This document shows, piece after piece, positions 1 through 8,005 of a DNA stretch of 64,000 nt. This stretch comes from Serratia proteamaculans_D (GTDB lineage Bacteria > Pseudomonadota > Gammaproteobacteria > Enterobacterales > Enterobacteriaceae). Within the stretch, counting starts at the first letter, position 1; each line of letters begins with the position of its first letter. The notes below the pieces were generated by a model, which saw only the letters and a list, made by a program, of their open reading frames with translations, made no database searches and had not been told where the DNA came from. The position numbers and the translations under genes are program-made. The DNA lies in assembly GCF_049959315.1 (NCBI RefSeq), contig NZ_CP188201.1; one strand, written 5' to 3'.

Positions 1-984
1 CAGCACGCCTTCGGTGCCGGGCACGGTGGCGATTTCATCCATCATGCGCGCCACGTTGGCGTAGGAGCCGACCAGCGTGCCCATATTGATATTGACGGCG
101 GAGGTGGGGTCCGCCATCTGGCGTACGTTGGTGTCGGCACCGGATTTGGTGTCCTTGCCGCTTTGCTCGGTCAGCCAGGCCAGGGCTTCGGTATCGGCCC
201 CCGCTTTATAGCTTTCCCACTTGGCACGGGCGGCCTCGTCGGTTTCATCGGCAATAATCATAAACAGCACGTAGCAGGCCACGCTGCGGCCTTCGTTATC
301 CGCCGCGATTTTTAAGCGTGCTGCGGTTGGCGCAAAGGCGGTCGGCGTGTTGACGCCCTTGCCGAAGCAGAAGTTGTAATCGGCATATTTGGCCGAGAAG
401 GCCATGCCCGCGTCGCTTTGTCCGGCGCAGATCACCTTGATGTCCGCCTGCGGCTGCGGGCTGACGCGACAGTCGTCCATCTGGAAAAACTCGCCTTTGA
501 AATCGGATTTACCGGTGCCCCACAGATCGCGCAGCACATTGACGTATTCCGCCAGATAGTCGTATCGACGGCCAAAGTAATCGTCGCCCGGCCACATGCC
601 CATCTGCTCGTATTCCGGCTTCTGCCAACCCGTTACCACGTTCAGGCCAAAACGCCCGTTGGAGATGGAGTCAATGGTGGAGGCCATGCGGGCGACGATC
701 GCCGGTGGCATGGTCAGGGTGGCGGCAGTGGCGTAGATCTTGATGCGTGAGGTGACGGCGGCCAGCCCGGCCATCAGGGTGAAGGACTCCAGGTTGTGGT
801 CCCAGAATTCGGTTTTGCCACCGAAACCGCGCAGTTTGATCATCGACAGGGCAAAATCGAAGTTGTAGTGCTCGGCCTTCTGCACGATGGTTTTGTTGAG
901 TTCAAACGTCGGTTGGTACTGCGGGGCATTGCTGGAAATCAGCCAGCCGTTGTTGCCGATCGGGATAAATACGCCAATTTTCAT
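1..984 (-). CDS. rutA: Pyrimidine monooxygenase RutA (partial, C-terminus beyond window edge)
   Basis: Flavin-dependent luciferase-family monooxygenase that opens the uracil ring, the first step of the Rut pyrimidine-nitrogen pathway. The 328 visible residues start at MKIGVFIPIGNNGWL and carry typical RutA blocks such as KTEFWDHNLES, NGRFGLNVVTGWQKPEYEQMG and GQSDAGMAFSAKYADYNF. The family is about 360 residues, so roughly the last 35 lie left of base 1. An AGGTGT-like RBS sits just upstream of the ATG at 984. The gene is divergent from rutR with a RutR-type palindrome between them, as in E. coli. The rest of the rut operon should continue off the left edge. Confidence 0.95.
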   Translation of the reverse strand, partial: MKIGVFIPIGNNGWLISSNAPQYQPTFELNKTIVQKAEHYNFDFALSMIKLRGFGGKTEFWDHNLESFTLMAGLAAVTSRIKIYATAATLTMPPAIVARMASTIDSISNGRFGLNVVTGWQKPEYEQMGMWPGDDYFGRRYDYLAEYVNVLRDLWGTGKSDFKGEFFQMDDCRVSPQPQADIKVICAGQSDAGMAFSAKYADYNFCFGKGVNTPTAFAPTAARLKIAADNEGRSVACYVLFMIIADETDEAARAKWESYKAGADTEALAWLTEQSGKDTKSGADTNVRQMADPTSAVNINMGTLVGSYANVARMMDEIATVPGTEGVL

Positions 985-1153
985 TTGAACACCTCGGTTG
1001 CTAGTGGAACGGATCATGCGTCGCCTGAATGTTTTCTGCGGGCGGCGCTGGATACGGAGGCTTTTGCAAAGGCGGTGCCAGTTTTTAAAATGGGTTATTT
1101 ATCAATGGATTGTTTTTGTTTTGTGATTTTCATGTTGAGCGAATGGTCTAAAA

Positions 1154-1169
1154 CAGACCATTTGGTCAA
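1154..1169. promoter_or_regulatory. Putative RutR operator between rutA and rutR
   Basis: The 16 bases CAGACCATTTGGTCAA match the published RutR consensus TTGACCANNTGGTCAA at all fixed positions except the first two. An overlapping dyad, TGGTCT-N5-AGACCA, lies at 1144-1160. The site is about 170 bases upstream of rutA and 140 upstream of rutR, so it could control both. The rest of this 321-base gap (985-1305) shows no gene. Confidence 0.75.
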
Positions 1170-1305
1170 AACGACATGCACAAAAAACAGGCGTAACTGC
1201 TCATTAAAGGTGCAGGAAATCACTCGGAAGGGGTAGGTAAAAGCGTGGGTTTCACCCAATGGCTTTGTTATGCTGGCCAAAATCTGGTTGTGCCAAGGAG
1301 CCGTA

Positions 1306-1965
1306 GTGAAGCCACAAGCCGTTAAACCCCCTACGCGCCGCTCGCGTGCGGTGGCCGCAAAACGTAGCGCTATCCTGGAAGCGGCACTGGAGTTTTTCTC
1401 GCTGTACGGTATCCATGGCACCAGTCTGGACCAGGTAGCAGAGCGTGCCGACGTCTCCAAAACCAATCTGCTGTATTACTTCCCTTCCAAAGAAGAACTG
1501 TATCTGGCGGTGCTGAAAGATATTCTCGACGTCTGGCTGGCGCCATTGAAGGCGCTGCGCGACGATCAGGACCCCCTGCAGGCGATCCGCGAATACATCC
1601 GCCTGAAACTGGAGGTATCCCGTCATCACCCGCAGGCCTCTCGGCTGTTTTGTCTGGAGATGCTCCAGGGGGCGCCCTTGTTGAAACAAGAACTGCAGGG
1701 CGGGTTGAAGGCGCTGGTGGACGAGAAGTCCGCGATGATTGAGCGTTGGATCGCCGCAGGCCATATCGCGACGGTCGAGCCGCACCATCTGATTTTCATG
1801 CTGTGGGCAACCACTCAGCACTACGCAGATTTTTGGGTGCAGGTGGAGGCAGTGACCGGCAAGACCCTGGACGATGAGGCGTTTTTTCAGCAGACGGTGG
1901 AGAACGTGCAGCGGGTGATTATCGAGGGTATTCGGCCGCGCCAGGCGCATGAAGCAGGGGGATAG
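1306..1965 (+). CDS. rutR: TetR-family regulator RutR
   Basis: Uracil/thymine-responsive TetR repressor of the rut genes. The N-terminal HTH (about residues 15-60) includes DQVAERADVSKTNLLYYFPSK, and the C-terminal ligand domain includes IREYIRLKLEVSRHHPQASR and FMLWATTQHYADFWVQVEA, close to E. coli RutR throughout. I chose the GTG at 1306 because AAGGAG sits at 1295-1300 with ideal spacing, giving 219 residues against 212 in E. coli. The in-frame ATG at 1270 would add 12 residues with no good RBS. The stop codon lies inside a strong hairpin. Confidence 0.95.
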   Translation: MKPQAVKPPTRRSRAVAAKRSAILEAALEFFSLYGIHGTSLDQVAERADVSKTNLLYYFPSKEELYLAVLKDILDVWLAPLKALRDDQDPLQAIREYIRLKLEVSRHHPQASRLFCLEMLQGAPLLKQELQGGLKALVDEKSAMIERWIAAGHIATVEPHHLIFMLWATTQHYADFWVQVEAVTGKTLDDEAFFQQTVENVQRVIIEGIRPRQAHEAGG

Positions 1966-1978
1966 CGAACTATCCCCC
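1957..1978. terminator. Hairpin between convergent rutR and cycA
   Basis: Perfect 9-bp stem GGGGGATAG/CTATCCCCC (1957-1965 and 1970-1978) with a four-base CGAA loop. It overlaps the rutR stop codon and lies 8 bases past the cycA stop on the other strand. There is no T tract on either side, so it may act as a bidirectional attenuating or mRNA-stabilising hairpin rather than a classical terminator. Confidence 0.55.
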
Positions 1979-1986
1979 GAGAAGTG

Positions 1987-3387
1987 TTAAGCGGTTTTCT
2001 TTTTGCGCAGGAACACGTAGGACAGGCCGAGCACCACAAACCACAATGGCGTGACGATCAGCGCCTGGCGGGTGTCTTCGCGCAGCGTCAGCAGCACCAA
2101 CACAAAAGCAAAGAACGCCATACAGACCCAGCACATCAGCTTGCCGGCCGGCATTTTGTAGATTGATTTCTGGTGCAGCGCCGGGCGTTGCTTACGGTAA
2201 ACCAGGTACGAACACAGGATGATGGTCCAGACAAACATAAACAGGATCGCCGAGACGGTGGTCACCAGTGTGAATACCGTCATCACGTTCGGGATCAGGT
2301 AAATCAGAACTACCCCACCCAGCAGGCAGATACAGGAGAAGGTCAGGCCATTCGCCGGTACTGCTCGCTTGGAAAGGTGGGCAAACGACTTGGGTGCATC
2401 GCCTTCCTGTGCCAGACCGAACAACATACGGCTGGTGGAGAACACACCACTGTTGGCGGAGGAAGCGGCGGAGGTCAGCACCACAAAGTTGATCACGCTG
2501 GCCGCGGCAGGCAGGCCAATCAGCACGAACAGTTCTACAAACGGGCTCTTGTCGGCGACTACGGAACTCCATGGCGTGACCGACATAATCACGATCAGGG
2601 CGAACACGTAGAACATGATGATGCGGATAGGAATCGAGTTAATCGCGCGCGGCAGCACTTTTTCCGGGTCTTTGGTTTCAGCCGCGGTGGTGCCCACCAG
2701 CTCAATGCCGACAAAGGCGAACACCGCAATCTGGAAGCCCGCGAAGAAGCCGCTGATGCCTTTCGGGAACATACCGCCGTCATTCCACAGGTGTGAGAAC
2801 GACGCGACGGTGCCGGTCGGTGACTGGAACTGCATGGCGATCATCACCAGCCCGGCGATGATCAGCCCGACAATGGCGACGATTTTGATCATCGCGAACC
2901 AGAATTCCATCTCACCAAACATCTTCACCGTCGCCAGGTTCAGGCCCAGCAGCAGCAGGATACACAGCAACGAAGCGATCCACTGTGACAGTCCGGGGAA
3001 CCAGAACTGTGCGTAGGCGGTGATCGCCACCACGTCGGCAATACCGGTGACCACCCAGCAGAACCAGTAGGTCCAGCCGGTAAAGAAGCCGGCCCAGGGG
3101 CCGAGCAGGTCGGCGGCGAAATCGCTGAAGGATTTATATTCCAGATTGGAGAGCAGCAGCTCGCCCATGGCGCGCATCACGAAGAACAGCATAAAGCCGA
3201 TAATCATGTACACGAAGATGATCGAAGGCCCGGCCAGGCTGATGGTTTTGCCGGAACCCATAAACAGACCCGTACCTATGGCTCCGCCGATAGCGATCAG
3301 TTGAATATGTCGGTTAGTTAGGTTTCGACGTAGATGATCTTCTGATTCTGGCGCGGCCTCTGCGGCTATTTTAGAGTGATCTACCAT
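1987..3387 (-). CDS. cycA: D-serine/D-alanine/glycine transporter CycA
   Basis: Inner-membrane APC-family proton symporter for glycine, D-alanine, D-serine and D-cycloserine. The 466-residue product is nearly identical to E. coli CycA over long stretches, e.g. NLTNRHIQLIAIGGAIGTGL, AETKDPEKVLPRAINSIPIR and LTSAASSANSGVFSTSRMLF. About 12 membrane segments are visible. The ATG at 3387 gives MVDHSKIA, equivalent to the E. coli start, with AGGAC upstream. A longer frame to 3414 has no RBS. It converges on rutR. Confidence 0.96.
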   Translation of the reverse strand: MVDHSKIAAEAAPESEDHLRRNLTNRHIQLIAIGGAIGTGLFMGSGKTISLAGPSIIFVYMIIGFMLFFVMRAMGELLLSNLEYKSFSDFAADLLGPWAGFFTGWTYWFCWVVTGIADVVAITAYAQFWFPGLSQWIASLLCILLLLGLNLATVKMFGEMEFWFAMIKIVAIVGLIIAGLVMIAMQFQSPTGTVASFSHLWNDGGMFPKGISGFFAGFQIAVFAFVGIELVGTTAAETKDPEKVLPRAINSIPIRIIMFYVFALIVIMSVTPWSSVVADKSPFVELFVLIGLPAAASVINFVVLTSAASSANSGVFSTSRMLFGLAQEGDAPKSFAHLSKRAVPANGLTFSCICLLGGVVLIYLIPNVMTVFTLVTTVSAILFMFVWTIILCSYLVYRKQRPALHQKSIYKMPAGKLMCWVCMAFFAFVLVLLTLREDTRQALIVTPLWFVVLGLSYVFLRKKKTA

Positions 3388-4068
3388 CTGATGATGTCCT
3401 GTTTTACCTGTCATGAGTGAAATAGCGAGCTCTGAAGTGGCTCTTTTTTATACGATTATCCGGTTGTCCCGGTTTTAGTAAGGTAGAGCAATAACGCCAC
3501 CTTTGTGCAACATGTTTACAACATTTATGCGAGGGATAAAAGTCGATTGTTCTTTACACTGCGGAGGCAAATCGGACGTCTCGGGGGCGGAAGATTACTC
3601 TGGGTCTTGGCAGATTAACAGCACTAATGCGGCTTATCTTGTTGATAAAACAGAGGGTTAAAAATACCGCATGAGAAAAACTAATGGGTGTAAACGTTTG
3701 ACATTCGAGGGCAGCAGTGAATAAGTCGACGGGTAGGTCCGTATGCAGAATGGTGAGCACTCTGGGGAGGTAAACAATTGATTACAGGACTGGGCTACGC
3801 ATTACTTATCAACTAAATCAATTTGTTAGTGGTTTTTTCTCAGCGCTATTTTTTAAGAACAATGCTTAATTGAGACTCGCCCCACAAAAATGGCATCCTT
3901 CCAGGGTGAATATTGAGTTAAGTGATCTGACGCAAGTTGGGCCTATTGCCACTCCATCTATCGCGATGACCAAGAGCCGATCCCCTGCAAAATTGATAAT
4001 GAAACTTTTGGCGGGGGGAGCCGGTTTGCACAACCTTACTGCAAGGCGTGAACAGGTTTGCGTACTGG
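3388..4068. other. 681-base intergenic region, cycA upstream / cho downstream
   Basis: Only short open frames without an RBS are present (the longest, about 68 codons on the minus strand near 3554-3760, has no recognisable family). The part nearest cycA must hold its promoter. I see no tRNA, no clear terminator and no repeat here. A small RNA cannot be excluded. Confidence 0.4.
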
Positions 4069-4893
4069 CTAGGGGGTATCAATCAAGTGAATGTGCTCTC
4101 GGTTTTCATGGAATAGCCGTCGACAAAGAATGCGGTAACAGTCTCGGTCGAATTCATCAGCCGGGAGGCTGAGCTTTTCAGCCGCAGGCAGAGAAGGGGC
4201 GGTACCGAGGTAGAACCAATTGCTGATGACATGGAAAGCCTTGAGTTGGCCTTGTCGTTCCTCGATGGCGATCCTGCCGGGGAATGGCCAGTGCCGCACC
4301 TGGGCCTGCGTCAGGGCCGCAAGCAGTCGGGTTTGGTGCGCTTGTGGGCTTTCTTTCCCGCAGCAGACTCCGGCGCATTTGCCTAATTGATGGCGAAAAC
4401 AGGGGGATCCAGGACGCCCCTTTTCTATATCCAGATACGTCAGGCAGAGCCGCTCCCGATCGGCAATCTCGAGTAGAAAGTCGACGGCCGCCGTGCGCCG
4501 TAGAAACAGGCCATACAAGTCCGGCGTTCGCGAGAAATCCAGTGTGTCACTGAATACGATACGCGTTTGGGTGTCGTTAACCTGCAGGGCGCAGAGCCGA
4601 CGAATTTTACGCAGTCGCTTGTTGTAGAGGGGACTTTGCTGTTTCACCAGGGAGGACTCAAGCAGCAGCGCACCAATCTCACCGACCGTCTCGATAAAGG
4701 TGATGCGACGGGTGGCGGAAAGCAACCGTGCTTCACGCGGATTACGCAGGTGAGACTGAACCCGGCGGCGAATGTTGACACTCTTGCCGATGTACAGCGG
4801 ATGAGCACCGTTTTCACCGTGGAAGAAATAGACCCCGCAAGTCTGCGGCAGATTGGCGACCTCTCCGGTCAGATGTTCAGGGAATTGATACAT
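4069..4893 (-). CDS. cho: Excinuclease Cho (UvrC N-terminal homologue)
   Basis: UvrC-like nucleotide excision repair endonuclease that makes the 3' incision at bulky lesions. A GIY-YIG domain sits at the N-terminus (GVYFFHG...LYIGKSVNIRRRVQSHL), followed by GALLLESSLVKQQSPLYNKRL and a cysteine cluster FRHQLGKCAGVCCGKE as in E. coli Cho. It has 274 residues against 295 in E. coli. The codons just upstream of the chosen ATG remain open and read SEFLIDH, resembling the E. coli residues before its YEYPEHL, so translation might begin further upstream at a non-ATG codon. I found no convincing LexA box upstream, although cho is SOS-controlled in E. coli. Confidence 0.9.
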   Translation of the reverse strand: MYQFPEHLTGEVANLPQTCGVYFFHGENGAHPLYIGKSVNIRRRVQSHLRNPREARLLSATRRITFIETVGEIGALLLESSLVKQQSPLYNKRLRKIRRLCALQVNDTQTRIVFSDTLDFSRTPDLYGLFLRRTAAVDFLLEIADRERLCLTYLDIEKGRPGSPCFRHQLGKCAGVCCGKESPQAHQTRLLAALTQAQVRHWPFPGRIAIEERQGQLKAFHVISNWFYLGTAPSLPAAEKLSLPADEFDRDCYRILCRRLFHENREHIHLIDTP

Positions 4894-5062
4894 GTGGTCT
4901 ATCAGGAACTCACTGTTTGTGGTGACGTGGTGTATTATGCCAAAGATAATATTTTCTTAATTATAAGCCGCATCAGCCTCTCAGGTAATGCCAAAATTTA
5001 CGCCAAAGCCTATATCCACCAGAACTGAATCAGTAGAAACCTGTTTGCGGGTTTTTTCGTAT

Positions 5063-5557
5063 TCAAAACACCCGGCTAACCAACATCAGGGCCAGCGCCC
5101 AAATTCCGGCGGACAGCGCGCTGGCGCAATACACCTGCCTCAGGGGCAGCGCAATAATGCCGGCGACCAAGGGCACGCTGTAGCGCATCACCGCCAAAAA
5201 ACGCGAGATAAACAACAGCGGCATACCTTTTTTCTGCAATGCGGTTTGTGCCTGGTGCAGCGGCGCCTGAAATCTGACCGGTAGCCTTTTGAGTGCCCCC
5301 TGGCGGCAGAACAGCGCGCCACAATGGAAGGATAAAACCGAGCCGAGCAGGGCGCCCAGGGTAATCGCCGCCCAGACATGGACGTCGGGGAGCTGGCTTT
5401 TACCGGCAACGATGCCCAGCATCAGCGTGACCGATGCCGGTGGCAGCAGTGAGGAAATAAAAATCACTGACTTTCCCAGCGAAAATAAAAAGATAATCAA
5501 CAACAGGAATTCGGGTTCCGGGCTGTATTTGGCGATAATCTGTGTGAGTTGTTCCAT
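5063..5557 (-). CDS. DedA-family membrane protein
   Basis: Small inner-membrane protein of the DedA/SNARE-associated (VTT) family; some members are linked to lipid-carrier transport and membrane homeostasis. It has 164 residues and about four or five hydrophobic segments. Family hallmarks include FSLGKSVIFISSLLPPASVTL near the N-terminus and a FISRFLAVMRYSVPLVAGI segment matching the conserved F-x-R-x(3)-R-x(3)-P-x(2)-AG motif. It is shorter than typical DedA proteins (about 200), like the compact YohD/YabI types. The specific paralogue is not assigned. Confidence 0.8.
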   Translation of the reverse strand: MEQLTQIIAKYSPEPEFLLLIIFLFSLGKSVIFISSLLPPASVTLMLGIVAGKSQLPDVHVWAAITLGALLGSVLSFHCGALFCRQGALKRLPVRFQAPLHQAQTALQKKGMPLLFISRFLAVMRYSVPLVAGIIALPLRQVYCASALSAGIWALALMLVSRVF

Positions 5558-5712
5558 CGGCCACCTTTGAAAATGTATCCTCTGGTGACCAGTGTCCCAT
5601 TGGTAACCTCAATAAATGGTCAATTAGGTTTTGTTAACTCAATAGGTTCATCCGGATGAGATAGCGCGGTTACCCTGGTGATACGCCTGAGATAAAAACA
5701 AGGAAGCCAACA

Positions 5713-6012
5713 ATGTTAAAAGTGATTGCTGAAGATTTTATCAAGCTCGATTGTGTTGAAACCGTGATGCCGTTGTATCAGGAACTGGTGGAGAAAACCC
5801 GGCAGGAGCCGCTTTGCCTCTCCTATGAGTTGTTTATTGATCACCAGGATGCGGGGCATTTTATTTTTGTCGAGGAGTGGCCCGATCGCGCCGCACTGGA
5901 CGCCCATTGCCAAACGGAACACTTCAGGCGTTTGGTTCCCTTGATTAACCAGCATCAAAGCAAACCCTGTACCTTCCTGTTTATGCAGCCTTTTTCCGCC
6001 GTGAAATACTAA
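5713..6012 (+). CDS. ABM-domain protein, putative quinol monooxygenase
   Basis: Ninety-nine residues forming one antibiotic-biosynthesis-monooxygenase (dimeric alpha-beta barrel) domain. It begins MLKVIAEDFIKLDCVETVMP and contains the characteristic SYELFIDHQDAGHFIFVEEWPDRAALDAH core with a final HFRRLVPLI block, resembling YgiN-type quinol monooxygenases. An AAGGAAG RBS lies at the expected distance. It stands alone, divergent from the DedA gene. The substrate cannot be told from sequence. Confidence 0.8.
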   Translation: MLKVIAEDFIKLDCVETVMPLYQELVEKTRQEPLCLSYELFIDHQDAGHFIFVEEWPDRAALDAHCQTEHFRRLVPLINQHQSKPCTFLFMQPFSAVKY

Positions 6013-6015
6013 TCA

Positions 6016-6041
6016 GCAAAAAAAAGCCCCGCAGAGCGGGG
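6016..6041 (-). terminator. Rho-independent terminator of the minus-strand ALAS-like operon
   Basis: Stem CCCCGC-AGA-GCGGGG at 6027-6041 with an A run at 6018-6025, which reads as a T tract on the minus strand. It lies about 75 bases past the stop of the last gene of the operon that ends at 6118. Confidence 0.8.
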
Positions 6042-6117
6042 TGAATGGCTTCTCAAGCACTGTCTTGTAGTGATTAAAAATTAGACTGCGAATGATTGCC
6101 ATTCACTAAGAATGTTC

Positions 6118-6840
6118 TCAAAAGGATTTTACCGCGGCCTGGCGCACCCGTTCTACCCAGCTTTGCTGGTAGTCAAAGGAAGCGGCTTCAAGCCGGTGCA
6201 AACCTTGGCGGACGATAGCCTTCACCGCCTGGCTCGCCAGCGGATTTTTTTGTGCAATCTGTCGGGCGAGTGTCAGCGCCTCCTCGCGTGCGCTGCCCTC
6301 ACTGATGCGGGAAATGGCTCCCTGTTGCCAGGCTTCCTGCGCGCTGATGACCCGGCCAGTCAGCAACCAGTCGAGAGCGATGTAGGGTGAGATGCGCGCC
6401 GGCAGCCGTGAACATCCGCCTTGCGCGGCAATCAATCCCAATCCGGTTTCCGGGAAACTGAACTGTGCGTCGCGGCTGGCGACGATCAGGTCGCAGGCCA
6501 GTGCGATCTCGAAGCCTCCGCCGAAGGCAATACCCTCTACGGCGGCAATAATCACCTTGGTAAGCTGGGCATGCACCAGGCCGCCAAATCCCCCCGGTTC
6601 GACTACCGGCAGTTCGCCCTGCTGGAAGGCCTTAACGTCCATCCCGGCGGAAAACAGCTGCGGCAGGCCGGTCAGCACTATCACCCGAACGGCATCATCC
6701 TGTTCGGCCCGTTGCAGATAACCCTGGATCAGTTGCGCCATCGCCAGATTGATGGCGTTCTTTTTTTCCGGCCGGTTCAGGACGATCAGCGCAATGCCGT
6801 CATTTTGCTCATACAGCACCGGGGGTGGCAGATCACTCAT
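6118..6840 (-). CDS. Enoyl-CoA hydratase/isomerase (crotonase family, PaaF-like)
   Basis: Crotonase-fold protein of 240 residues, last gene of a five-gene operon. Motifs include ALIVLNRPEKKNAINLAM, the oxyanion-hole segments SAGMDVKAF and VEGIAFGGGFEIALACDLIVA, and FPETGLGLIAAQGG with the Glu expected of hydratases. It overlaps the upstream MFS gene by 8 bases, implying translational coupling. With the PaaH- and PaaJ-like genes of the same operon it would complete a beta-oxidation set for a dicarboxylyl- or other acyl-CoA. Direction (degradative or reverse) and substrate are inference. Confidence 0.85.
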   Translation of the reverse strand: MSDLPPPVLYEQNDGIALIVLNRPEKKNAINLAMAQLIQGYLQRAEQDDAVRVIVLTGLPQLFSAGMDVKAFQQGELPVVEPGGFGGLVHAQLTKVIIAAVEGIAFGGGFEIALACDLIVASRDAQFSFPETGLGLIAAQGGCSRLPARISPYIALDWLLTGRVISAQEAWQQGAISRISEGSAREEALTLARQIAQKNPLASQAVKAIVRQGLHRLEAASFDYQQSWVERVRQAAVKSF

Positions 6841-8005
6841 TGGCTTTTTCTCCCTGGAAGAACACCAACGTCAGCAGCAGGGCGATAGCCCCCAGCGGCA
6901 GCGAGAACAAGGGGAGATAAAAGGCTGGCAGCGCATACAGCGTCAGGCCGCCCAGCATGCCGCCCGCCGCGATACCGGCATACAGCACTGAACTGTTGAG
7001 TGAAACGGTCAGTGCGCCAAAGCGTTTGGACAGCGACAACAGGTGGTGCTGGATTGGCACCAGATACATCCAGCCGGTAATGCCCCAGACCAGAAAAATC
7101 GCCAGTACCCACCAGGGGGAACTGACGTAAAAGGCCAGCAGGAACAGCGAAACGGTTTGCACCGATACCGAAAACAGCAGCACAAACTTGCTGCCGAAGG
7201 TATCGGTTAACAGGCCGGAAACGAAGTTACCAATGACGGCGCCAATACCGAACACCAGCAACGCGATCGGTAAAATAGCCTCCGGGCCAAACTGGGTGTT
7301 TTTCAGCAATACGCTCACGTAGCTGTAAACGATATGCTCGGAGCAGACGGCGAAAAAGGTGATCAGCAAGGTGGTCAGTACCGCTTTTTGTCGCAGCGGA
7401 GCAAGCCGCTCTTTCAGCGTGTGTTTACCCGGTGCCGCAATGGTGCTCAGCGCCAGCGAAAGCCCCAACAGTGAAACCGCGCCCAACAGGGCGATCAGCA
7501 AAAAGATTTCCCGCCAACCGATCAACTTTGCCAGGAAGGTGCCGAAGGGAATACCGAGGGCAATAGCCAGGGTCATGCCGCCGTAAACGATAGATATCGC
7601 CAGCCCGCGACGCTTTTCCGCTACCAGCCCAACCGCCGCCGCCGCGGCCTGCGGCGTATAGCAGGCCGCGCCCAGCGCCGCCAGTACACGCCCGGCAGAC
7701 ATTTGCAAAAAACTCTCGGCATAGGCGCAGACCAGATTACCGGCAATAAATAACACCAGCGCCAACTGCAAAATATGTTTGCGATTGAGGTTACCCAGCA
7801 GCCAGGCGGTCAGCGGGGCAAACAGCATATAGGCCAGGGCAAATACCGAGATTAACTGCCCCGCTTGCGCGGGGCTGACGGCAAAGGTGCCGGAAATCTC
7901 GTCGAGGATGCCGGCGACAATAAACGCGTCGGTTCCGATGGCAAAGGTGCCGGTTGCCATCAGACACAGCGTAAGAAAATGGCCGTTATAGTCCGTCAAC
8001 TTCAT
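6833..8005 (-). CDS. MFS transporter, DHA1-type exporter
   Basis: Major facilitator protein of 390 residues with about 12 membrane segments. It starts MKLTDYNGHFLTLCLMATGTFAIGTDAFIVAGIL, and the DHA1-type loop 2-3 region is ALAYMLFAPLTAWLLGNLNRKHIL with SAGRVLAALGAACYTPQA. It resembles drug or sugar efflux permeases of the AraJ/YdhP kind. Its ATG overlaps the stop of the aminolevulinate-synthase-like gene by 4 bases. The placement suggests it exports the product of the operon; that role is inferred. Confidence 0.85.
   Translation of the reverse strand: MKLTDYNGHFLTLCLMATGTFAIGTDAFIVAGILDEISGTFAVSPAQAGQLISVFALAYMLFAPLTAWLLGNLNRKHILQLALVLFIAGNLVCAYAESFLQMSAGRVLAALGAACYTPQAAAAAVGLVAEKRRGLAISIVYGGMTLAIALGIPFGTFLAKLIGWREIFLLIALLGAVSLLGLSLALSTIAAPGKHTLKERLAPLRQKAVLTTLLITFFAVCSEHIVYSYVSVLLKNTQFGPEAILPIALLVFGIGAVIGNFVSGLLTDTFGSKFVLLFSVSVQTVSLFLLAFYVSSPWWVLAIFLVWGITGWMYLVPIQHHLLSLSKRFGALTVSLNSSVLYAGIAAGGMLGGLTLYALPAFYLPLFSLPLGAIALLLTLVFFQGEKANE

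Noticed and set aside
1252..1950. Open frame of 232 codons opposite rutR
   Set aside because: Shadow of rutR; no motif and no RBS.
4894..5062. LexA box expected upstream of cho
   Set aside because: No CTGT-N8-ACAG sequence is present; the nearest words have wrong spacing.
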